This document shows, piece after piece, positions 1-13,062 of a DNA stretch of 64,000 nucleotides. How positions within the stretch are numbered: the first letter of the stretch is position 1; each line of letters starts with the position of its first letter. A program made the position numbers and the translations under genes. The notes under the pieces were generated by a model. It had not been told where the DNA came from. It did not search any database and saw nothing but the letters and a program-made list of their open reading frames with translations. The stretch is from positions 34,459,226 to 34,523,225 of the forward strand of contig NC_134276.1 of NCBI RefSeq assembly GCF_949628215.1, in the 5' to 3' direction. This stretch comes from Phalacrocorax aristotelis (Eukaryota; Chordata; Aves; Suliformes; Phalacrocoracidae).

Positions 1-3000
1 AAAAAGTGTCAGCAAAAAAAAAAAGTCAGTATTGGTTCGCATGCACACATGTGCACAGAATAACTGGTTTCCTTACGCAAAATGATCATCTGAAGTGTAG
101 ATATAATCAGAACTATGGAAAACCACAAAGCTTAAAGAAATGGAATATAGATTAAGTATTCTTTAAAAAAAAAAAAAAAGCAGCTGTTCACTGTAGTTGC
201 ATTTACCTGGCAACACCAGGTAACATGAGATAATACACAAAAGCACTGATGGGTTTTTTTTAAGCATACAGCTTGACACCGCCAGCACATTTAATAGCTT
301 GCTTTTGACAAGAGCTTGTCAGAAGTTCTGTACTTATTAGGATCTTCTTTTCCTTTGAAATGCTGAAGAAGCAGCAAAACAGAGTTTTGCAATGCAGCAC
401 CAGGGGCATAGATAGAAATCTGACAACCCTCTAATGCCCAGAGTATTTTTTAATGTATTTTATAAAATTACCAAGTAGGGCAAGGGAAAAAGCTTACCAT
501 CTACTAGACAGGATACAAGCACAGACCCTAACTTGTGTAATTGCCTTTGAATTTTTGAAAGCTTATTTGCCAGTGGATTGGGGAAGGTTGGAGACCACCA
601 GCCTAAGCAGTTAAGTGTCTCAGGTATAAATTTTATCTTGCCTGCACATAGTTTTGACCAAAATGTTCTCTACAAAACGCTAACCAGTGGACTCAGTACA
701 GGTAAAAGTCCTTTCTTTGCTTCCAGAAGCAGGCAAGAAGCAATGTACAAACATGTGTTAGCCCAGCATTCGTTCACAACCAAGAAAACCAAGATGCTGT
801 CAACTGAACTATGTGAAATTTTCTTAAATTCTGTTTTCCCTACAAAAGCATTATAATCCAGACTTCCAGGTTATATGCAAATTTTGCTTAATCAAGTTCA
901 CTGACTCAAGGGAAAGAATATAAAGTTTAACAACATCAGATAGATGACTCTGAAGGTTATTCTTATTTTGTCTGTATTGAGAAGAACAATAACTAATTTT
1001 TTATTTCCTTAAATGCTCCAGTTTAATCAGAAACGTTGGCTCTTCATCTCACACCACAGTAACTCACTCACACTAGCTCCCCACTGCAGACCTGCATCCT
1101 CTCAGCATTCTTCCCAGGCAAAATCCACATATTATAAATATATCAAGTTAATATACAATAGAAAGAATTACTGTTTACACCACGAACACCACCATATTCT
1201 TTCAGTGATGGGATCCTTGACTCAAAACCCCCTTTTGCCCTTTGTGCTCTCTCTTTTTTCACTTTAACAGACCTCTGAGACTGAGACCAGTGAATGTTTG
1301 CCTGTAGAGTGACTCGTGTAAAGTTCCTCTCTTTAGAGGGATTATTGGGAGAAACTTCGCAGAGGCACAGGCTGAAAGGAAGAGGGATGTCACGCTTTCT
1401 CTGTTCAAATTCCTGAAGAAACCGTGACAGCAGCAGGCAGGAAAGGAGGGATAGAACAAGAAGCAAGATGTTTCTATGGAAGCATTAAAACAAACACAGA
1501 AGCATGTGCCTGTCCTCACAATCACCAGAGAGCATGCACAGGGAGGGAAGAAGTCTCTGCCTGACGGGCGGCCGGGACTGCTGGTTAGCCACGCTGACCC
1601 CTCCTGACATCCGTAGCTGAACCAGAGCAAGCCACCCTTCTCACCAAGAGCTGGGAAGACGCTGACCTCCCTCTCACTCCAGAGCATCACAGCAGCAATA
1701 AGGACTACCAGCTGTCAAACTGAAGCCAGTCAAACTCAGTTGCTAAATTTAAGCAACCACACAACAGGACATAACTGACCAGAGCAGCATGACAGCCCTT
1801 TAGATCCACTTAAATCTCCACAGGCATGAAAAACCTCAGATCTTTCCAGCACGAATCTATGCCAGAAGTGCAAAACGACACCGAGGGCACCACTGGCTCT
1901 CCTCAGAGCACATCCAGAAAGACCCTGGCATGGGCTGGACACACATCCTCCCGGCGGCTGCCCACACAGGGGCTTGTGCTCCTTCCCACCTGGCAAATAC
2001 ATAGGGAGACTCATCACCTGCAAGGTACTGTTCAGCTCCAAAACCCTATTAAGGTTGCTAAGTGACAACAGCGTAGCGTGATCTTACACCATTTGCAAAC
2101 CCCAAACGTTTAAAGGCAAGGAAATGAATGGGTCAGATCACCATAAATCTCACGCTGCCCATCTAACAAACAAATAAATTCTCATCAAGTGCAAAGCCTT
2201 GCCGAATTCATTACAATAACGTTAACTCTCCCAGGAGTATAGCTCAGGTTTTTGTTATTGTGCTTTCAGTATCTACGTGGTGAAATATTCCTAAACAGGA
2301 ACATTAGTCAAATGAAAAACTTTGCTGGAAAAAAAAATTATTTGCTCGTTCTTCATAATTATGCAATATATCAGGATAATTCCTACACGGTAAAAGTTAT
2401 AAGTCAACTACATTCTGACTTCGTCTACAAAATTTTTATGGCCCACATCCAATGAGCACTTAATTTTGAGCAGCTTAATTTTGAGAAGTAATTAATCATA
2501 AAAAAGTGTACAGGATGACTGAAGCGTTTCAGTATGCGCTTAAATGTTTTACTAGAATAAATCTCTCATTTCATTTCAAACAGCATCTAATGCAGTGGTC
2601 TTATATTTAGCATATCAATGAAATAATACTTTTGAGGCATCAGCATTAAGCTTGTTTGCTGTGATAAATGCAATGTTTGCATTAAAAAAGAATGAGGTTT
2701 CTTTTTCCTATCGTGTGGAAGATGTAAGTTATGGATGCCCCCAAGCTAGGCTGCTTTTGCCATTGCTAGCAAAGTGAGAGTTGAGGCATGAACTTAGTAT
2801 GACAGAGCTACAGTTACTGCACTGTTATTAAGTAACTTGTTCTTAGGTTTTTAAGAGATTTTGGAGAATGCTACATACTTTTTGGAGGCAGGAAGGGAAA
2901 GAATAAAACAGTAATGTAAGGCAGCGGCAAATACAAAGGTGAAAGCAAGAGTTTTCTCTTCATAAAAGACAAAGTCTAAGTACCAAAGTATCAAACTGAA

Positions 3001-6000
3001 AAAAATTAACAAAGCTGGCCACAATAACTATAACATCACATTCACCTACATTACAAATAATGATAAAGGATCTCAAAAACCAAATGGCCAACCAGAATAA
3101 AAGATTGATCTTGTGGTTCCTCTGCAAGTGAGCTACTGAACTGCCTTCACAAGGTACCAAACTATGTCTTAATTATCCCTATCAGAGGAAAACGTCCCAA
3201 ACATCAGAATGACTACAGAAGCACTTTTTATAACCCAAAACTTCATATTTTGAGCTTCAATGAATCCACACACAAACACACAATGCTTCACATTACCTTC
3301 TTGCTGTGCTTAGATTTTGAGGTCTCCTAACTATATATGTTGTTCTATAGATCCCTCATCAGAAGCATGGCTGGTCAGAGTTCAAAGGAAAGGAGAGAAA
3401 TGTTTTTTAAAAAATTAGCCTTTTGGAGCATTCCAGAGCAAGAACATCGGTCTAAACTGCCTTTTATCATCTTCATTAGGTCAAGAGGATTCAATACTTC
3501 CCTTCAGATAAAGGCTTTGTGATAGCCAGACTATTCTTGTGATCGCTACTTCAACTACAAAATCATTGTAATTCTACATATTCTGCTACAGCTATCCAAA
3601 CTAACTTGGCTAGTCCAGCTAGTCATACAGTAGTCATACAGCAGTCATACAGCAGTCTTGCATCTTGGTTTCTGATGTAACTGCTGGAAACAATTCAAAA
3701 TGTCCACAAATTATCTATATAGCCTTACATGGATAAAGACCCAGCGATAGAATAGTCCTTTCTTGAGCTCTGGCATAGCTGTTATGTGTCTTCAGGACCC
3801 TGCGCATGAAGTTCACAAGATAAGGCATCTCAGAAAGGGATTCCCAGTTGTCATTTATTCTTGAATTAGACTCTTCTTATGTTTCTTAAAGCCAGAAATT
3901 CTCTCTAAAGTAAACAAGAAGCTCAATGTGTTTCACCTGATCTTTTTGGCAGAAAAGCATTCTCCAGCTCCTTGGAACAAAACACAAAGCAATCAAAATC
4001 TCTTATATTAAAGATGAGAGTGCGATTATCTTGTCTTTTTTTCACCTTCACAGCTCACCAGCTGGCAGGAAGGGGGGAAAAAAGAAATTTAAAAAGTGTA
4101 CCTTATGTTATTTTTTCAGTATAAAATAACATTAATCCTTTAAAGATTCTAGAAAGAAAAAAATAAAGACCAAAAGCAACATTTTCTTTGAAGACCTGTT
4201 TGCAAATATCTACTAAAAATGTTACAAGCTCCTCCTTTCTGGTACTTAGCTAGCAATTTAAGCTTTGCCAATACATGCATCACTAAAATGCCTTAGCAGA
4301 TTTCATTTCAGTTTTACACAAACATGTGTCAGGATTTTGAGTGGTAATGACCACTTTGCCTTAAATCGGGTAACTCTCTCCATTCTAAGCCTGTTCGTTT
4401 CTACATAGTGCATTCAGTCATTTTTAACTTCCCAAAACTATCATGTCTTTGGCTGAAATTTTCCATTAACAGATCCTTTTTTGAAAGCTTACGTAGAGAT
4501 ACAGCAAGTATGAGAAGCAATAAATATTACACACCATTTCACGTGAAAAACTGATTTGCTTTGTCCAGGCCTACTCTAGAAATTAATAATACGTATATAT
4601 GTACATGAAACCTTAAATATATTACTCTGCGCATGAGTACGTGTGCCTGCATGTATGAGGAGCACACGCTGATGAACTGATTGTGAATATTTCCCTTAAA
4701 AATTAGGTTAAAGACCCCAGGATGCAGGGAGGGAATCAAATTTGCCAGCGATTTTACAACAGTTGCAAAAAAAAGGTGACAAAACATTTTACTAAGCATG
4801 GATATGCAGTGCATGCACTGAACAACCAATTTGATTGCAGAGTGAAAATGATGAAAAATACAAATACTGCAGACAGATACCCTGCAGCAACCTTCAATCT
4901 TTTCTTGGCACTGCTGGCTACCAAGAACTTGAGGACGATGTCTGTGCACTTGATCACTTGAGTTCTGCCCCATGCTGTGTGAACACAACAATAAAGTTTA
5001 GTGATACTATACATATTACTGCCCTTGCAAAACAAATTCCAAATTACAATGCATTTTGAAGCTGTGCAGATTCAGACAATCGTGATGCACGTACAGGACC
5101 CCCAAGAGGGTTAAATTTGCTACCGTGGCATTCTCCTGAGAACTTCTGGTACATAAAAATCATGTTTCCTTAACCAGAAAGGAATCAACCGCTACTTAGC
5201 AGAGTAAATCGGGAACTATCAAAGCTAGAAAAAGCAGATTAAATTGCAGAATATGATGTTCATGAAGCCCAACGCCGGTACCAACCGCAGCACTTTACAC
5301 TTGGGTAAATTAAGAAGCTATGGCAATCGGAGAGAAATATATAGCAGCAACAAACAGGAAGTGACTAGTGGGACTCGGCACTGTCAAATGTCACCATATG
5401 GAAGAGGTTAGAAACTTTTTGAAGGCTCAGTTCCTAAATGGCTGGTATTATCCACTAAGGATAACACACAGTGGGGAAGTTATTTTATTCCTCCGTAACG
5501 ATTTAGGATATCTAAAAAAAATATATTAAGACCCCAAATAATTCTAGTAACAACTCTTGCCATTTATCTAAACAACGCTGTATTACCTCCACTAATTATA
5601 ACACACCCATGTTTCTGAACATCTCCCACGTTACAGTAATTTCATTATTAACAAAAACCACTGGGGGTGAAGGAGAGGAAGAAACCATTCTCCCGGATAC
5701 ATTCCAAGTGTATTTCTCTCGCTCAATACACCTTATTTTCTCACATTTCCTGTTTTATACTTTCTGCTCCAGAAGTCTGCTTCATCCAAAAATAAACACA
5801 GGCCAGATACCCAGTCGCAGACTTGAGAGAAAAACACATACCCAGCCAGGTCAGCGATGAAAGCGCTATTCTTTACATCCACTTTTTAGCAGAAAGTACT
5901 CAAGACGAGTAGGAACTAAAACTGTGCTCATCAGATGACTACTTCCAAGTATCCAGAGACCATTTCATTTATTAATCTTGTGCTCGCCCCCAAGGTGAGC

Positions 6001-9000
6001 AGAATTTAAAGAGATAAAAGTGTCAGCTCTAATTTGAGCCTTCCCTTCTCGACAGGTCCCAGCTATAAAGAACTGAAGCAAGACCATCTTTTTGAGGAAT
6101 GTACTTTGCACTACAGTGATTAACTTTAAAGAAACTACAACCCAGCTGATGACAGCCAGAGTCTTTGGGCCGCAGCCCCAAAGATCTGAAGTCATCTGTT
6201 TCATTTAAGACGGGCACCGACGCTGCCTGTCTTAACCAGCATCTTTAAAAGTTAAGACAAATTTAACACACGGAGAACTTTCCACGACTTAAATCCCCAA
6301 TACAACACTGTCTGTACAGCATCATACATACTACTTCAAAACTGTCTGACTGCAGTTTTCCAAAGTCCTTATAAAAATGAAATCATAAAAAAACATTTTT
6401 GGCATATACAAGACACTTTTTGTTTACTAAGTATTCAGGTCTCCCAGAAGGGGGTAAATCATGGGTACACATCATGAAGTCAAGAACTGTTTCAACGCTC
6501 TCCGTTACAGATTTCATCTCAAATATGCTTGAACTTCACAGGGTACCTGCCACCTGTTCATTCCCCTGCATTTTCTCCAGGGAACACATATGAGCTCCAC
6601 AGATGCAACAGCTTCCAGGCTGACGTTTAAAGATGCTGGCTTTTATCTCACAGAAGCACTAATCAATTTTGGTCATGACTCCCTTAAAGACACCGACTAC
6701 CACAGTGTCACTCTATAACCAAGTATGGGGCTTGAGCAAACAGCTCTGAGGTACAAACATGGTGTTGTCCCAAAGAACAGTTTAGTCCTTTGCACTGCAA
6801 CTTGTTCTCTCCTCCTCAGGTTTGCAGACACCAAAACACGTTGACCTTCAAGTTTTCTGTCTGAGGAAACTAATAGTGGCCATCTTTCAACACAAACATG
6901 CCTTTCAAGTACTCTAAAAATGTGAGGAATATGTATGCACAAATTAAAAATACACCCATAATAGAAGCTACATAAACATCTGGCCCTATCACCCATCTGT
7001 TTCTCATAGCAATTTACTGTAAAACTAGTTCCACTGAAATCAAGCAAGCAATTTGCAGAGGAAGTTGCTATTCAACGTGGGCAAGTGGTAGTAAAACTGG
7101 ACAACAGATTCCTAAGTAAAACTGTAAGCATATGATTAGTGTATCACAAACAAGCCATGAACTTCAGTGTAATTACATCTGCCAATACAGTTGTTTTTTA
7201 GGGTTTTTTGTTTGTTTGGGGTTTCTTTGTGTTGGGCGTTCTTTTTTCATTTTCCCATTCTGTTTTCATAGCCTGCCCTCAGCCAAATAATTGTTTTTAT
7301 TTAGGAAGAAGAGGGCAAAGCTTAAAAACTCCCTTTGAGCACTACAGGTGTTAGAAATCTTTAGACTTTATTTGTGCTGGCGAAAGGGGTTTGCTCTTAT
7401 ACATACATTTGCTAAATCTTCTTATACACATGGTGAGAAAAAATCCACTCTTGAATGATTCTGTCTGCAAAGTATCACCATATGGTAGCTTTCACAAATG
7501 ATCAACTGTACCAAAACATCTAAAAATAACATCTTCCTTAAGTAAAATGAAAACAATTACCAGCACAGGCTTTAGGGTATAGTTCTGAGCTAAGGAATTG
7601 ATACCACCTTGCTGAAATATTTCAAATATATAAGCAACCTCCAGAGGAAAACAGCACAGCGTTAAACTGCCTGCGAGCATCAATGATAAATGTAATATAC
7701 ATGTTTTGGGTTCTTTCAAAAGTCTATTCTTAGCTGTAAGACAAACCAAATCCATTTAATTAAAACCTTAGCTCACCAACACATTCACCGAGTAAGCGAA
7801 GCTTAACAAATCTAATTTGAATGAAAGGGACTAGCTGGGTAAAGGAGCAGCTCCCTGATGTTCCTAGCTCTAGTGGTTTCATGTAACCACTGATCACCAA
7901 CTACTACAACAGCAAACATACAACACCCTTAAACTAAATGGGAGTTGTCTGTCTAAATATAGGTACTTTTAAATAATGCATTGTGAGTTATAAAATGAAG
8001 TGCTACTGAATTATTTAACATAGGTCTCATCTTTAACAAAGATATATCACTTTTAATTAAATGGAAAGATATTTATATTCGGGGTTGCATATCATTGTAA
8101 ATTGCAACCAGTAAAGCAACATTTTATGACTCCAATTATGTCAGCAGTCACTTTTTCCTATATATATCTGATTGACAGAAATAGAACTGAGACACTGGCT
8201 AAGATAAGCAAAAGCATCACTTGCAGAGTTATCTTAGAACTTGATGCGATCCCAGCTTTGCATTCATTCACAGCCACAGAATATCCCACCAACCCGTAAC
8301 AGTTGGTAAGAATTGGCCGGGATCTCACGCTCACAAGCCTGTTTCAATAACATTCATAATCCACATGCTTTCCTTACACAAGTATCAACTAAGACAGCGA
8401 ACTCTCGGATGCACTTAACACGCCACAGCTAATAAAGCATCATGCTCCGTCACTTTTAAAATATTTTGAAGACCGCCACACAGAAGTGGTGTTAAAAGCT
8501 GAAAGTTTTCAACACAATGCCATGGTTGTATATTATTTACTATAGTAACCCTTCAGCCAGGCCTAACATCTGCAAATGCAAAATTAACATTTACAATAAA
8601 GTGGGATGACACGTCGTGTTAGGAAAAAATTGCTTTTTGTCTCACATACTGGGATAATGCTACTGTTTAGCAACCAATGCTTTCTCTTTAAAGGTGGCTG
8701 CCTTTTGGATGCAGTGTGTGAAGCAAAAGCTCAAAGGATGAACCGCAACAGCTGGACAGAACTCCACAAACAGCTCCTTACTAACTTTAATGGGTGCTTC
8801 GTAAAAAAAAAAACAGCAACACACGACCTATTGTGAAGTAATCAAACCCTAAGCTGTGATCTGTCTGGGCCTGCATGGAGTCACTTCACCCCTCAAACCA
8901 GACGCTTACAGCAAAAAAACTGATCTTGCTGTCACTGCACCCAGAGGCTCTCCCCAACGGGGTTTTGTGCAGACCCCACCACTGAATGCAGACCATGCTT

Positions 9001-9937
9001 TGTAGAAAGTCATGGGATCCTTCTACACAGAAAGTCATGTCTCATTATTTCTGTACGCTTAAATGCATGCTTGTTGAAGTTCATTTTACAGGAAAAAAAT
9101 GCGATGTAAATACACCATCCATCAAAAAGGTAATTCCACCGGGATGACTTCAGCAGCCTGAGCCGTCCAAAAGACCGCTTTCACCTGAAATTCTGACAGC
9201 GGCTGGAAGTACCCAGCCCCACCAGCGAGGATGCGCTGGAGTTACCTCCTGTCCCACGAAATGCCTTTCAAAGCGGCACCCGCCTTCCCCTCCTTCGCGG
9301 CACTACCGCTCCCGCTCGGGAGCCCCAGTGCCACCGGAGGGGGGGGCTCCTCCCGCTCCCTCCCGAACGGGAGCCCCGAGTGCCACCGGGGGCTCCCTGC
9401 CCGCCACTCCGGCGGGGGCACGGCGGCGGCCCCCCAGGGCAGGGGCTGAAGAAGACGCGGGCGAAGGGAGCAGTAAAGTTGGCGAGGAAGGGCTCGCTGG
9501 AACAACCCACCCGCGCTGTGGGGAGGCAGGGCGGGATCCCCGCGGCCGCGCTGCCCGCCGCCGCCGAGGAAGAGGAGCCGGAGGGAGGCAGCCCGCCGCT
9601 CCCCCCCACACCCAGGACGGCGGGTAGGGCGGCTGCCGGGGCAGGCGGCTTCCCCTCCGGCCCCGCCGAGCTCCGCCGCCCCGGGGGGCTCTTCCTGCCA
9701 GCCGGCGACAGATGTGGACACAACAGCTGGACGGGGAGGAGGGAAGAGGGAAGGAAGGAAGAGGCACGGCTGCCTCCCCCTCCCCGCCCGCCCGCCCGCC
9801 CGCTCCAGCCGCCGCTCCCGGGGATGCGGGCGGGATGCAGCGGCCGCCCCCGGCTCCGGGCTGGCCCCACTCCTGGCGTAGGCATGAGGAAAGTTGCCCC
9901 ACAAGCAGCGGGGCTCGCCGGCTCCCGCCGCCCTTAC
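1..9937 (-). other. DGKH: DGKH intron 1 (part), no gene seen
   Basis: This stretch lies downstream of the DGKH exon 1 splice donor on the minus strand, so it is the start of the first intron. It is AT-rich up to about 9.2 kb, then enters the CpG island. All open frames are short and match no family I know. The next DGKH coding exon, which should start the PH domain, was not found on the minus strand, so the intron continues past the left edge. Small-scale features are an A-tract near 165-179 and an 11-bp tandem repeat at 3621-3656. No transposon was recognised with confidence. Confidence 0.75.
3621..3656. repeat. 11-bp tandem repeat, about 3.3 copies
   Basis: The unit AGTCATACAGY is repeated three times, followed by a partial fourth copy. 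It is a short minisatellite-like array inside the DGKH intron and no function is implied. Confidence 0.85.
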
Positions 9938-10102
9938 CTTGCTGCGGATCTGGCCCGAGGTGGACACTTTCCGGATGAGTTTCTGGGGGCCCTCGTGCTC
10001 CCCTTCGCTGTCCGACGACTCATCCGCCGGCCCCGCCGCCGCCTGGGGTTGGGGTTGCTGCGGGATCCCGGTGCCGCTCATCCCCGACTCGGCCCCGGCC
10101 AT
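9938..10102 (-). CDS. DGKH: DGKH exon 1 coding part: diacylglycerol kinase eta N-terminus
   Basis: This exon encodes the first 55 residues of diacylglycerol kinase eta, a type II DGK that phosphorylates diacylglycerol to phosphatidic acid and so ends DAG signalling. The N-terminus is low-complexity (Pro, Gln, Ala), followed by an acidic stretch with [13 protein letters not shown] (residues 29-41). It ends with [15 protein letters not shown] (41-55), the segment just before the PH domain in DGKH and DGKD. The exon ends in a consensus donor (AAG|GTAAGG, intron starting at 9937) in phase 0, as expected before the PH-domain exon. The start is chosen by similarity; its context GAAGATGG is strong. 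The paralogue DGKD shares the last motif, but synteny with VWA8 across the divergent interval favours DGKH. The frame is also open upstream, so an N-terminal extension cannot be excluded from sequence alone. The PH, C1, kinase and SAM domains lie beyond the left edge. Confidence 0.9.
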
Positions 10103-10308
10103 CTTCCCGGACTCCTGCCGAGAGAGAGCACACAAGCCCGGCTCAGCCAGGGCAGCCGCTGCCGCTCCCCTCCCCGGGGAGGAGGAGGAGGAGGAGAAGG
10201 AGGCGGCGCCGGAGGGTGGGGAAAGAGGCGGTGCGGGGGGGGAGGAGACGGAGGCGGCGGGGAAGGAGCCGGGCGGTGGCGGTGCGGAGAGGACAGCTCG
10301 GCCGCCAT
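10078..10308 (-). CDS. Upstream ORF in the DGKH leader, overlapping the DGKH start
   Basis: This 76-codon frame starts at an AUG embedded in an exact TISU sequence (GAAGATGGCGGC) 206 nt upstream of the DGKH AUG. It ends 24 nt past that AUG in a different frame. The predicted peptide is Pro/Ser/Arg-rich with no recognisable domain, so any role is more likely translational control than a functional peptide. Both AUGs have the same GAAG upstream context and a G at +4, so scanning ribosomes should often use the first. It matters only if transcripts begin upstream of 10308, and if the leader is not spliced at the candidate acceptor at 10115-10131. Both conditions are inferred. Confidence 0.5.
   Translation of the reverse strand: MAAELSSPHRHRPAPSPPPPSPPPPHRLFPHPPAPPPSPPPPPPRGGERQRLPWLSRACVLSLGRSPGRWPGPSRG
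10115..10131 (-). promoter_or_regulatory. Candidate 3' splice site 13 nt upstream of the DGKH AUG
   Basis: On the minus strand a pyrimidine-rich run (GTGCTCTCTCTCGGCAG) ends in CAG directly before GAGTCCGGGAAGATGG. It resembles a splice acceptor. If used, the exon would begin at 10114, and the reading frame through GAG TCC GGG AAG is in phase with the DGKH AUG. No branch point was tested. Confidence 0.35.
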
Positions 10309-10314
10309 CTTCCG
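10301..10314 (-). promoter_or_regulatory. TISU/YY1 element with adjacent ETS-type core
   Basis: Read on the minus strand the site is GCGGAAGATGGCGGC. It matches the TISU consensus SAASATGGCGGC exactly and contains the YY1 core AAGATGGCGGC. The overlapping CGGAAG is an ETS/GABP-type core. In TATA-less promoters such elements usually sit at or a few bases downstream of the transcription start, so a DGKH start site near 10310-10340 is inferred. Confidence 0.65.
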
Positions 10315-10900
10315 CCCCCCCTCTGACGGGGCACGGCAGCGCACCCGGCCTGGCCCCGGCGGGAGCCGCTCGCCGCTCGCAGGGGGGCTGAGGCACCACC
10401 GCCCGCCGGCGGGCGGGGCCGGGGCGGACGAGCCCGGCCCCCTGCGCCCCTGCCACCGGGGAGCTCCGGCTCCAGGGGGCGCCCAGCGGTGGCGGGTCCC
10501 GGTGCCGGTGCGCCACCCCGCCGGCCCGGCCGCCTCGGGAGGCAGCGGGGGAGCCGCGCCGCAGGTGAGCCCGAGGGGCGAAACAGGCGGAGGTGATCGG
10601 GGAGGACCCCCGGCGCCCCCCGCACCTGCCCGGGCGTCCCCGGGCTTCCCGCCGGGCCGGCGTGAGGAGAGTCCCGCGTGTTCGGGAGGCGGCAGAGACA
10701 CTCCGGTATCGCAGCGCCTTCCCTTCGCGCCCCTGGCCCCACGCCGCCCTCCGGCTTACCCCACCGGCTGGCCCTCAGGCCCTCGGCGCGGGACGGAAAG
10801 CCAAGTTATAAACGTTTCAGGCCAGCACAGCGAAACCCTCCGGCTGCGAACGCGGGTGGCACCCCACCGGCTGTCCGGCTACGGCTGAGGACTCTGCTGC

Positions 10901-13062
10901 GCTCCCGTGGAGCACCGGGTGTCTTTTTGGGGCTGGGTGGACGGCACCTAGAGCGACCGGTTCCTTATCCTACCTCCAGCAAGTCAATCCCGCCGTATCC
11001 TTCGGCATCAAAACGCTGGACAAATTTGGCAAAGGCATGCATCGCTTTCCAGTTGTTTTCTCCTCTTAGTTTAATTTTCTTACTACTCTCTTCATTTTTG
11101 TCTTTGCAAAAGAGGAGCTTTTACTTTCGGGGAAGAAAGGGTCAGTTTTCCCTTTCAGTCTCGGATCTGGCAGCTCACACGATCTCGAAATGTCACCACA
11201 TGTTCTGAATTGTGGGACTTTGAAATTATTGTGGCTTGTATGTAGTCAGTGTTCAAAATAAGCGTTTAAATCACAGCGATACTAAATAAAACACACAGCT
11301 CCTAGCTGACTGGACCGGATTAAACATAAGAAAGCAATCAATACTTGTGGCTTCTGTATTCCCACAATTCTATTTATATTTCTAGAAAGGGAACCGACAC
11401 TTCTTAATATTCTAATATAAAGCTGCAGTACCTAAATACAAAGCAGTTAATGAGAAAGAAAACCAAACCCATAGCATACAACCTATCCTACACCGCAGAC
11501 GCCTTGCCGCAAACTTAATTTCATACACTGTGGAGTATCCCATTTCTTTTTATTGGGACTTACTTGGAGTAGGTGAAATTAAGGATTTCCATGAAGCCTT
11601 GCAGGTTTTGTGTCTTGGTTCTGTGTTATTGCATCAGGTACTTCAAATGAGATTCTACTACTCTCCTCCACATAGGACCGCTTCTATGAAGTTGTATTTA
11701 AAAAATTGTCAAAAGCCACATTTTAATAATGTCAAAATTTCTATTAAGTTATATTTTAATGGAAATTTGGTCATATCACCTACATTCCCTGTTAGAATAA
11801 TAACAGGGCCTAAATCCTACCTTTAATACCACATCTCAAAATAGATGAAGTACTCATATAGTCACTTTTCCTTACTGGCTAATTGTGAAATAAAGGGATG
11901 ACTGTCTCGTCCCACATCTCACCTGAGAAAGAGCTCTCCTTTTTTAAAAACATGGGATCAAACTTGGGCAAGCGCATGTATGTGCTGCTCTCGGTGAAAT
12001 AATTTAGGGCACGGCTAGGAAGAGAGATAGGTTAAAAGCAAAGTCTGTGGCCGCCTGTTCTTTCCACCCTCCTTTATTCCTCTTCTCCGCATTAATTTCC
12101 GGAGTAGCAAATCACGCCAGAACATGTCTCACTGCAATTCCTTGAGCCTTTTGAAGGTAAATGACAACTGAACATTGCAAGAGAACGACAAGACAGAGTT
12201 TGCTAATTAATGCTAACATGTATTACACATACTTGCGACTGCCATTTGAGGAACACTTAGCGCTAACAGAACGCCAGCAAGACTAACTCCATTTAATTCA
12301 ACTGCATAAAACAGCGCTCGCCGAACAACACTAGTTACTGTTAGATTTGTTCCCGTACTAAAAAAGCATTCAAAACATCGGTGCATGTGACTGCCGTGTA
12401 TTCGTATCACAGGACTGGGATCCTGTGCAAAGTTACGTGCAAAACTGTTTACAAGTAGACATTTCACCCACAGAAAATACCTTTCCGAATTCAGCTGAAG
12501 AGGAGAGAATGAGACAGCGAGGGGAAAAGGCACGCAAAGCCAGTGTATTACGCAAGTGTATCATTTGGGATTAGGGCGTTTCAACTCAGGGAGATTATGA
12601 AGTTGACTCTATTGATGACCTAAAATTTCCACCTTTGGCTGTTTGGGGTTTATTTTTAGTAAAACACGATCTGGTTGCCTGTTCTTTACATATTTAGACC
12701 TTGATCCTAAAAGCAGTAGGTGGTTAAGGTGTATTTCCAAAAACAGCCATCCACTGAAGTTTTGGAATAAAAAACACGCAGCATCAGTATCTTCCAGAGT
12801 AAGACACTAACCTGGTTTGTTTTCAAACTGCTTTCACAATTGGTTACACTGCAAGCTAATTTAAAAACTCATCTTCAGTTTTATAAAACATTGGACCATT
12901 TAGCAATGGATGTAAATAGATTGTTTCATCATACATGGAGAAGTAGAAACAACTTAATAATTTGGGTTTTAAATATAACGGCTCCCGTGACATCTGATGG
13001 CAAGTGCAAGCTCCAGAGGGGCTGGAGGTCTTCTTAGGTATCTGTAGAGACAGCTCAGATTT
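10901..13062. other. Intergenic, no gene seen
   Basis: This is AT-rich DNA upstream of the DGKH promoter. Open frames are short, and no repeats or exons were recognised. It may hold distal regulatory sequence, but nothing diagnostic was seen. Confidence 0.6.

Larger units (their letters stand above)
9240..10900 (-). promoter_or_regulatory. DGKH: CpG island spanning the DGKH promoter and exon 1
   Basis: GC content and CpG density rise sharply at about 9.24 kb and fall at about 10.9 kb, against AT-rich flanks. The island contains the DGKH start codon and exon 1 splice donor. No TATA box was seen upstream of the start. GC boxes, GGA-rich repeats (10177-10215) and a YY1/TISU plus ETS-type element (10301-10314) are present, which fits a housekeeping-type TATA-less promoter. 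Many long open frames cross the island on both strands. They reflect the scarcity of stop codons in GC-rich DNA rather than extra genes. Confidence 0.85.

Noticed and set aside
1..9900. Second exon of DGKH (PH domain start)
   Set aside because: No minus-strand frame encodes a PH-domain-like continuation. The intron is inferred to extend past the left edge.
9242..10888. Long overlapping open frames on both strands (up to about 500 codons) in the first CpG island
   Set aside because: GC-rich DNA has few stop codons. Only the 55 codons ending at the consensus donor show family similarity; the others are Pro/Ala/Arg/Gly-rich by composition.
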